A stretch of DNA of 6,355 nucleotides from assembly GCA_902783905.1 (NCBI GenBank), contig CACZSP010000064.1, positions 1-6,355 on the forward strand. The letters run 5' to 3'. Positions 1 through 5,398 of this stretch are shown here, piece after piece. This DNA comes from an uncultured Ruminococcus sp. GTDB lineage: Bacteria > Bacillota > Clostridia > Oscillospirales > CAG-272. Under the pieces are notes generated by a model. That model was not told where the DNA came from, ran no database searches, and saw nothing but the letters and a program-made list of their open reading frames with translations. The translations under genes and the position numbers were made by a program. The stretch's first letter is position 1. Each line of letters opens with the position of its first letter.

Positions 1-402
1 AAGTCCGAATCCGGGGCCGAAGCGCATCGTGTCGATAACTTTGATCCTTGCTTCGGGATGACGCGAGAGAACAGCGTCCGCGCCTTTCTGGGCGAATGAA
101 AAAGCTCCGCTCATGGCGCCGGATATCGTCATTGCAAGAATATCTTTTCCTTCGGATACGATCTTTTCGAAAACCTCGGCGAATTCGTCCGGGTTTGCGG
201 GGGAAGTGGCGTAAGCCGAAGGACGCTTTTTGAGGTCGGCGTAAAATTCGTCGCGAGGCATTACGTCCCAGTTTACGTAAGCTTTCACGTCGGATCCGTC
301 GGGGAGTACGAGATGTCCGGGAACGACGGTGACGTCATATTCCTTCTGAAATTTTTCGGGAAGATCGCAGGTAACGTCTGCGACTATTGCAAAAGGTCTC
401 AT
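1..402 (-). CDS. DegV-family fatty-acid-binding protein (3' end outside window)
   Basis: Translating from ATG 402 gives 134 uninterrupted residues to the window edge. The start IVADVTCDLP near residues 6-15, then VTVVPGHLVLPDG, YATSPANPDEF near 64-74, TISGAMSGAF near 92-101 and KVIDTMRFGPGFGL at the edge match the N-terminal half of DegV proteins. In that family the TS-containing loop and the ISxxxSG segment contact the fatty-acid carboxylate. Some family members (FakB) hand a bound fatty acid to the kinase FakA, making acyl-phosphate for phospholipid synthesis; others have no known role. No FakA-like kinase is in the window. The start overlaps the hydrolase stop by 4 nt (ATGA) and has GGAGAA at 414-409 with 6-nt spacing. 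Full DegV proteins are about 280 residues, so roughly half is visible. Its place at the end of an acyl-handling gene run supports a fatty-acid delivery role. Confidence 0.88.
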   Translation of the reverse strand, partial: MRPFAIVADVTCDLPEKFQKEYDVTVVPGHLVLPDGSDVKAYVNWDVMPRDEFYADLKKRPSAYATSPANPDEFAEVFEKIVSEGKDILAMTISGAMSGAFSFAQKGADAVLSRHPEARIKVIDTMRFGPGFGL

Positions 403-1349
403 ATTGAATTCTCCGTTTGAATATTTCGATATTGCTTTTCGATAAAATCCGACAGCGAAGCTTGAATATCGTCTCCACATTTTGCAAATGAAAGCACGTG
501 TTCGGCTCCGTTTGCGATATAGAAACGCTTGGTTGATGCGCAAGCATGAAAGTTTTTTTCTCCGTCGTCGGGCGGCACGGTGGAATCGGCGCTGCCGTGG
601 ATAAAGAAAGCCGGGATTTTTGAACGTCCGAGAGATTCCGGGGCCGACTGTTTAATATCAACTCCGAAAAACAGCTTTGAAAAAAGAGCTACGAAAGGCA
701 TCATTAACCGTTCCGGCAGACGGCGCTTTTTGCAATCCCGCATAAGCTGATCGTACGGCGAAGTGTAAGCGCAGTCGATAACCGCGGTTTTAACGAATGA
801 CGGATCAAGTTCGGCGGTTGCCAGAGCAGCGGCAAATCCTCCCATCGACACGCCGTATACAACAGCCGAACGAGATCCGCGATCCTTCAAAAATCCGGTC
901 CAGGCAGGTATATCCGAACTTTCCTTCAATCCGAGAGTAACGTGTTTTCCTCCGCTTCCCGGATGCCCTCGCTGTATAGCAAAGAGAAGATTGTATCCTT
1001 TTGCGGCAAAGTATTCTCCCTGAAGGGAAAAGCATACAAAAGGGTCGGCACGGTACCCGTGAACGAAAAGCGCCGTTTTGTCGCTTCCGTTGTCGTAATA
1101 ATATCCGCACAGGCGCGTTCCGTCGCCCGATACGCAGGAGACTTCTTCAGGTCCGATACCGTCGAGGAACGATTTTGCATTTCTTATCCGGGTTTCATAG
1201 ATTCGAAAACGCGGATCTTTCGAAATAACCTCTTCGAACGGAATGCCGGGCCGCGGTGTCATGACACGCCATGCGGCGACAGCCGACGGGGCGACAATGA
1301 AAATGATATAGAGTCCTGTAATGACAAGCGCAACGTAGACAAATACCAT
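399..1349 (-). CDS. Membrane-anchored alpha/beta hydrolase
   Basis: The product is a 316-residue serine hydrolase. Residues 2-27 form one hydrophobic segment, a likely N-terminal membrane anchor or uncleaved signal. The hydrolase core follows: ALFVHGYR at 93-100 (oxyanion region), IQRGHPGSGGKHVTLG at 125-140, GVSMGG at 166-171 with nucleophile Ser168, HGSAD at 251-255 with probable acid Asp255, and GAEH with His284. The layout resembles the YqkD-type family of predicted esterases. The frame is open 15 codons further up, to ATG 1394, but that would overlap the LRAT-like gene by 32 nt. ATG 1349 has a near-perfect GGAGGAG site and follows the previous stop by 13 nt, so it is preferred. The substrate is unknown; in this setting a lipid ester or acyl-thioester is plausible. 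The stop overlaps the next start by 4 nt. Confidence 0.88.
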   Translation of the reverse strand: MVFVYVALVITGLYIIFIVAPSAVAAWRVMTPRPGIPFEEVISKDPRFRIYETRIRNAKSFLDGIGPEEVSCVSGDGTRLCGYYYDNGSDKTALFVHGYRADPFVCFSLQGEYFAAKGYNLLFAIQRGHPGSGGKHVTLGLKESSDIPAWTGFLKDRGSRSAVVYGVSMGGFAAALATAELDPSFVKTAVIDCAYTSPYDQLMRDCKKRRLPERLMMPFVALFSKLFFGVDIKQSAPESLGRSKIPAFFIHGSADSTVPPDDGEKNFHACASTKRFYIANGAEHVLSFAKCGDDIQASLSDFIEKQYRNIQTENSI

Positions 1350-1353
1350 TATG

Positions 1354-1360
1354 CTCCTCC
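1354..1360 (-). promoter_or_regulatory. Strong ribosome binding site that fixes the hydrolase start
   Basis: Read on the minus strand, GGAGGAG lies 4 nt (6 nt from its GGAGG part) before ATG 1349, in the short gap between the LRAT-like stop and the hydrolase. It decides for ATG 1349 over the in-frame ATG at 1394, and it is the strongest Shine-Dalgarno site in the window. Confidence 0.8.
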
Positions 1361-1362
1361 GG

Positions 1363-2343
1363 TCAGTCGACGATGACGTAACCCGGTTGCACAAGAGAAG
1401 ACGAGTCTGCCGAATATATTCTCAGCGCATCCGAATCGATACCGCTGACCGATACGACGGTATCTGCTTTGCCGTTCAGTCTGAACGAAACGGCAACCGT
1501 TTTTTCTCTGTCCGTCCCTCTTGTTCCGAAGGCGATCGGCCTTCGGGATATTTTTAGCGCCAGGAAGCGTGATAAGTCGGTGCAGTATCCGAAAAAATCT
1601 CCGCGACTGATATGACCTTCAAGTTCTTTCCTGACCTTGCGCGGGGCGGATACCGGAACAGGCGGAAGCGATGAGATATCACCCGGAACCTTAATAACCG
1701 ATATTCCGGCTGCGTGTCCCGAGACAACTGCGGCAACCGTTTCTTCCGATGACGAACAGGAATAGCAAAAACCGAGTTTTTTACAGTTCCCGACCGCTTT
1801 TCGCCCGAAATCGGTTACTGCTTTGTCCGATCTGAATGAACGGTCTGCGGCGAATGCCAGCAATTCACGTTCTTCGTCGGACGGGATTTTTCCGTCAGCG
1901 CGGCAGGCGTCGGCGGAGAAGCGCAGATAAACGTCGAATACCTTTCGAGAAAGCCAGCGCGAGCGGGCTTCCTCCTCCTGAGTACACCTTTTTACTCCGT
2001 ACGCGCATTCCCAGACGAAATGCTCGCAGTTGTTGTGCAGAATATTGTATCCTTCCTCGCCAAGCCGTGCTCTTGCTGCCGAAACCGTTTTTTCGGCGGA
2101 AAAGCGTTTTCTTTTTTCCTTCCTGTCGGGGAACGCTTTCTCGATAATGGAACCGCATGAGAAAACGTCAATCCCGGTGGACGTCACCCTGAACCGGTCA
2201 GGACAGTCCCTGAAACGTTCCGCCGGGGGCAGTCCGAAGGCGATTATCTCATCCTCGGAAACGAATATCCCGTAATGGTAAACCGAACCGACCCTCGCAC
2301 GGATCATATCGCCGTAAACCGGTATCGCGGGCTCCCATTTCAT
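1363..2343 (-). CDS. LRAT-like (NlpC/P60 superfamily) domain protein with a large uncharacterised C-terminal region
   Basis: In this 326-residue protein, residues 1-115 resemble lecithin:retinol acyltransferase domains: YGDMIRAR near 10, VYHYGIF with H23, then NNCEHFVWE with the probable catalytic Cys106. This fold forms an acyl-thioester on the cysteine and transfers or hydrolyses acyl chains. The second histidine expected about 12 residues after the first (VIHF-type position) is Ala35 (IIAFG), so activity may be altered. Residues about 138-165 (RFSADACRADGKIPSDEERELL) weakly resemble the helix pair of TerB-like domains; this is tentative. The rest, to residue 326, is not recognised; it has Cys187, Cys193 and Cys196 close together and ends in a probable beta-rich segment. 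No signal peptide or membrane helix is seen. The start overlaps the carrier-protein stop by 4 nt, with GAGG about 10 nt upstream. Context suggests it uses acyl groups from the carrier, or remodels lipids. Confidence 0.75.
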   Translation of the reverse strand: MKWEPAIPVYGDMIRARVGSVYHYGIFVSEDEIIAFGLPPAERFRDCPDRFRVTSTGIDVFSCGSIIEKAFPDRKEKRKRFSAEKTVSAARARLGEEGYNILHNNCEHFVWECAYGVKRCTQEEEARSRWLSRKVFDVYLRFSADACRADGKIPSDEERELLAFAADRSFRSDKAVTDFGRKAVGNCKKLGFCYSCSSSEETVAAVVSGHAAGISVIKVPGDISSLPPVPVSAPRKVRKELEGHISRGDFFGYCTDLSRFLALKISRRPIAFGTRGTDREKTVAVSFRLNGKADTVVSVSGIDSDALRIYSADSSSLVQPGYVIVD

Positions 2344-2591
2344 GAAAGTTTTGCCTCGATGTAATCGAGTACGTCGCGAAGAGTTTTGAAATCCGACGCG
2401 CCGACGTTATCGAAACGTATACCGAATTCCTCCTCGATCGCTATGACGATATAAAGCATCCCGACGGAAGACATTCCGAGGTCTTCCATGAGTCTCGTTT
2501 CCTCAGTGACGTTCGAGTATCTTTCGGGATCCCGGTCGTCGGCGGATGAAAGAATGTATTTCAGCTTTTCGGTGATTTCGCTTCTTGTCAT
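2340..2591 (-). CDS. Acyl carrier protein
   Basis: The 83-residue acidic protein has the size and layout of an acyl carrier protein: a first helix, a loop, then EDLGMSSVGML leading into a second helix and FGIRF. Ser42 is the expected 4'-phosphopantetheine site. The usual DSL around the serine reads SSV here, so the aspartate before the serine is replaced by Ser41. This marks a specialised carrier rather than the housekeeping fatty-acid-synthesis one. The start ATG overlaps the ligase stop (ATGA, 2591-2588) and has AGGAA at 2602-2598 with 6-nt spacing. The stop overlaps the next start in the same 4-nt way (2343-2340). Placement directly behind the stand-alone ligase suggests that enzyme charges it and that the PlsC or LRAT-like proteins may draw acyl groups from it. 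It needs a phosphopantetheinyl transferase, which is not in the window. Confidence 0.92.
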   Translation of the reverse strand: MTRSEITEKLKYILSSADDRDPERYSNVTEETRLMEDLGMSSVGMLYIVIAIEEEFGIRFDNVGASDFKTLRDVLDYIEAKLS

Positions 2592-4099
2592 TTGAATTTC
2601 CTGTATCTTACGATTTTCATCGCGGGAGTTCTTTCAAAATCGGCATCCCGGACGGTGATCCTGCTCACCCGCTGAAAAGGCGGAAGCTTTTCGTTGATCT
2701 TCTGAAGTTCCGAAACGATATAGTTTTTCCTCTGTTCCTCGGGAATATCGCGCAGCTCGGTCAGTCTCGGAACGACTTCAAGGGCGAGAATGCGCTGCCC
2801 CGATTCGTTTTCATCCTCGAAGACCTGCGAATCCTGAATGAAGGACGGCTCGTTGAAAAAGGTCTCGACTTCGGCGGGAGATACGTTTTCCCCCGAAGGA
2901 AGAACGATGATCTCCTTGATACGGCCGGTTATGTAAAGGAATCCGTCTTCGTCAAGTCTGACGAGGTCGCCGGTTTTGAACCAGCCGTCTTCATAAGCGT
3001 CCGGTTCCTCGATTCCGACGTATCCGTCCATCATATTCTTACCTTTCAGCCAGAGCTCGCCCTGAGGCGAGATGAGAAACTCCTGGTTGGGGAAGGGAAT
3101 ACCTACCGATTCGGGTTTTGCAAGGCTTTCGGGGTTTCCGGAAACCAGATTGGCTGATTCGGTGAGACCGTATCCCGCAAGAAGTTTAATGCCGAGTCTG
3201 TCGTATTCTTTGATCAGGAAGGGAGACACCGGCGCCGCGCCGCAGATTATGCAGCGAAGGCTGTCGCCGAGCATATTCCTGCCGAATTTCTTTGAAAGAG
3301 TCAGCGCCATTTCCGCCAGCGCCGGTACCATGACCATTATTGTGGGTCTGAAAACGGCAACGTCACGGAACATATCCTTGTTGTTGCGGCAGATGTAAAG
3401 ATTGCTTCCGGTGTAAAGGGATGTCATAAGATTGCGTATAAGTCCGAAAACGTGAGTGAGCGGAAGGATAAGAAGATATCTCTGGCCGAATACGTCGGGA
3501 TAGCCGTAGCATCCGTTCACCGTCCCTTCCATTACGGCGCGGTTCGAAAGGAGAGCCCCCTTGCTCTTTCCCGTTGTACCGCCGGTGAAGACGATGGCGC
3601 AGGGAACCGAACCGTCGCACTCGACCGGGGGCGTTTTTTCATCGGAAAGACTGTCAGCCGGGATAAGCTTCACGTCCGGGCGGCGCGCGCCGACGACTGC
3701 CGTTTTTTCCGCGAACTCCGGTGCGTATACGACGGCGGAAAGTCCGAACATCATCGTGCAGCCGAAAACCGTTCCGGCGTCGAGATGCGCGGGAAGCAGA
3801 ACGGCGGTTTTACCGAGAGTGGTTATCGCGAGATACGCTTTAACGAAATCATAAGAATTAGGAGCGATTATACCGATCCTCGTTCCTTCGATACCGGCGA
3901 GAAGCGTGCGAAAGCCCGCGGCGTCTTCTTCAAGCCTTTTATAGCTGTATTCGGTACCGTTGTCGGTGACGGCGATCGCGTCCTGATATTCGGTCAGGCA
4001 TCTTTTCCACATTTCCGAAACGGATGCGGTTTCGACGATCTTTTCAAACTGATCGTCCGGGGTGTATTTTCTGAACAGTTCCCGTGTCTGGAATTTCAT
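2588..4099 (-). CDS. AMP-dependent acyl ligase (fatty acyl-CoA/acyl-ACP synthetase-like), complete
   Basis: This complete 503-residue member of the adenylate-forming (ANL) superfamily shows all core motifs: FTGGTTGKSKG at 171-181 (ATP phosphate loop), LPLTHVFG at 212-219, AGYGLTE at 308-314, GELWLKG at 347-353, DGWFKTGD at 371-378 with D378 for the ribose, GRIKEIIVLPSGENVSP at 392-408, and catalytic K495 in TPAMK. The hinge and GRIKEIIVL segment resemble fatty-acid-type ligases. It should convert a carboxylic acid to acyl-AMP and pass it to CoA or a carrier thiol. It has no carrier domain of its own, and the next gene, overlapping by 4 nt (ATGA), is a free acyl carrier protein, so that protein is the likely acceptor (inference). 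Start ATG 4099 follows AAGGAG at 4110-4105. The 25-nt gap before it is among the largest in the window. Substrate chain length cannot be read from sequence. Confidence 0.92.
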   Translation of the reverse strand: MKFQTRELFRKYTPDDQFEKIVETASVSEMWKRCLTEYQDAIAVTDNGTEYSYKRLEEDAAGFRTLLAGIEGTRIGIIAPNSYDFVKAYLAITTLGKTAVLLPAHLDAGTVFGCTMMFGLSAVVYAPEFAEKTAVVGARRPDVKLIPADSLSDEKTPPVECDGSVPCAIVFTGGTTGKSKGALLSNRAVMEGTVNGCYGYPDVFGQRYLLILPLTHVFGLIRNLMTSLYTGSNLYICRNNKDMFRDVAVFRPTIMVMVPALAEMALTLSKKFGRNMLGDSLRCIICGAAPVSPFLIKEYDRLGIKLLAGYGLTESANLVSGNPESLAKPESVGIPFPNQEFLISPQGELWLKGKNMMDGYVGIEEPDAYEDGWFKTGDLVRLDEDGFLYITGRIKEIIVLPSGENVSPAEVETFFNEPSFIQDSQVFEDENESGQRILALEVVPRLTELRDIPEEQRKNYIVSELQKINEKLPPFQRVSRITVRDADFERTPAMKIVRYRKFK

Positions 4100-4124
4100 A
4101 GCTTCTCCTTATATTCTGCCGGTT

Positions 4125-4772
4125 TTATTTTATTAACTGTCTGAGTTGATCTTCTTTTGTGCGTACGTCGTCGGCGATCATCTGGATTTCCGAAAGCTTC
4201 GGACGTGTTCCGTATTTTGCCGTGATATCTATCGGTTCGCCGATCGCCACCCGCAGGCGACTGTAAAAATGCTTTCTGGGCTGGACGTAGACGGGTATAA
4301 TCGGCGCTTTTCCCTGCAGCGCCATCAGAACCATACCGGTCTTAAAGGACGCCATACCGCCCTCAGAGGTGTTTATGTGTCCTTCCGGAAAAATGGTCAC
4401 GAGGGAACCGCGAAGCAGTTCTTCGGATATTTCGCGCAGTGAATTGATCGAAAAATTCTGCCTGTCCACCGGGATACACAGGAATGATTTGAACAGGAAT
4501 CTCCACTTGCCGTCGAAAAACTCGCGACCGCAGATAAAATGATGTCTCCGGTACCATACGGCGAACATGAGATAAACAGGATCGTACTTGCCGTAGTGAT
4601 TCGAAATGATCATCGCGCCGCTGCGTATGCGTTTCTTTGCGGCGTCGGATTCATAGTACCATTTTGGCCTGAACCATATCATTCCGGGTATCGACGCGGT
4701 GATCTTGATAAAATCGTGTATCAGGTATCTGAATGAAAACAGTTTTCCGCGCTCGCGGTCATTTTTGCTCAT
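4125..4772 (-). CDS. PlsC-type lysophospholipid acyltransferase (second of two)
   Basis: The 215-residue product carries a second full set of acyltransferase motifs: SNHYGKYD with H59 and D64, CIPVDR around 99-104, FPEGH at 128-132 and PIIPVYV around 157-163. A hydrophobic segment lies near residues 20-34. It is clearly related to the gene before it but diverged in most positions (FPEGH against FPESR; HYGKYD against HTSVFD), so the pair is not a recent duplication. Start ATG 4772 has a GGAGAA ribosome site at 4786-4781 with 8-nt spacing and overlaps the previous gene's end by 14 nt, which suggests translational coupling. By family it acylates a lysophospholipid or similar acceptor at the membrane. 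Two such enzymes in a row could serve two acyl positions or two acceptors; this is inference. Confidence 0.9.
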   Translation of the reverse strand: MSKNDRERGKLFSFRYLIHDFIKITASIPGMIWFRPKWYYESDAAKKRIRSGAMIISNHYGKYDPVYLMFAVWYRRHHFICGREFFDGKWRFLFKSFLCIPVDRQNFSINSLREISEELLRGSLVTIFPEGHINTSEGGMASFKTGMVLMALQGKAPIIPVYVQPRKHFYSRLRVAIGEPIDITAKYGTRPKLSEIQMIADDVRTKEDQLRQLIK

Positions 4773-5388
4773 CGAGCGACTTCTCCAGTCCGATTATTAT
4801 TTCCCTGAGTTTTTCCGAAACCCGCCGCAGATTTTCCTTTTCTCCGAGCGACGGATCCGAAAGATCGCAAACGTTTACCGGAGTTCCTATAATTACTCTC
4901 GCGCGCTTTCTTTTGAAATACGAGCCGTTTGTATAAACAGGTATCACCGGTACCCCTGACGAAAGCGCCAGAAAAGCGGCGCTCGGTTTAAACTCAAGCG
5001 GGCGTTCTTCGTCCGGGAGCGGAAGCCGGCTCTCGGGGAATATACCGACGATCCCGCCTTTTTTCAGGATATTCTCGGATTTTGAGATGAATCCGAAATC
5101 AAAAGAAGATCTGTCGACGAATATCCCGCCCATCATCCTCAGAAACAATCCCAGCAGTTTCTTCCGGAAAAGCACCTCCGCCATCTGAAAACGGAGCGTT
5201 CTCGACCAGAAGACGAAAAGATAGACCGCGTAATCGAAAACCGAGGTGTGATTGGAAACAATTATCGCGGGTCCTTTTATCATACGGCCGGACTTTTTCC
5301 GGTCCGCGTAATATACTTTGGTCCGGAAGCACAAATACTGGACCGGCCATCCGGTAAGTTTTACAAATAAATTGAATAATGCGATCAT
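4759..5388 (-). CDS. PlsC-type lysophospholipid acyltransferase (first of two)
   Basis: The 209-residue product has the usual length and motif order of 1-acyl-glycerol-3-phosphate acyltransferases: NHTSVFD with H47 and D52 (the HX4D catalytic pair), GGIFVDR at 87-93, FPESR at 117-121 and VPVIPV at 147-152. The first 20 residues are hydrophobic, fitting membrane association. The family moves an acyl group from acyl-ACP or acyl-CoA to a lysophosphatidate-like acceptor at the inner face of the membrane. The frame stays open upstream to 5592, but those residues overlap the carrier-domain end of the previous gene and show no family similarity. ATG 5388 is therefore chosen: it sits 10 nt after the upstream TGA and the motifs then fall at the usual distances. 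The Shine-Dalgarno signal there is weak, so translation may be coupled to the preceding gene. Its true acceptor may differ from lysophosphatidate. Confidence 0.88.
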   Translation of the reverse strand: MIALFNLFVKLTGWPVQYLCFRTKVYYADRKKSGRMIKGPAIIVSNHTSVFDYAVYLFVFWSRTLRFQMAEVLFRKKLLGLFLRMMGGIFVDRSSFDFGFISKSENILKKGGIVGIFPESRLPLPDEERPLEFKPSAAFLALSSGVPVIPVYTNGSYFKRKRARVIIGTPVNVCDLSDPSLGEKENLRRVSEKLREIIIGLEKSLDEQK

Positions 5389-5398
5389 ATCGAAACTG

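Noticed and set aside
942..1376. Plus-strand open frame of 144 codons
   Set aside because: It is antisense to the alpha/beta hydrolase, whose motifs and ribosome site are clear; the translated product is rich in Arg and Ser without domain signals.
1350..1394. N-terminal extension of the hydrolase to ATG 1394
   Set aside because: It would overlap the LRAT-like gene and bypass the strong GGAGGAG site placed correctly for ATG 1349.
2585..3157. Plus-strand open frame of 190 codons
   Set aside because: It is antisense to the C-terminal part of the same ligase, where the minus strand shows conserved catalytic motifs; the product has no recognisable features.
4100..4124. Possible terminator or promoter in the 25-nt gap before the stand-alone ligase
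   Set aside because: The gap has no inverted repeat with a T-run and is too short for a -35/-10 pair; only the ribosome site is evident.
3452..4144. Long open frame of 230 codons on the plus strand
   Set aside because: It lies wholly antisense to the well-supported acyl ligase, has no family motifs and no clear ribosome site; it is a shadow of the ligase codon pattern.
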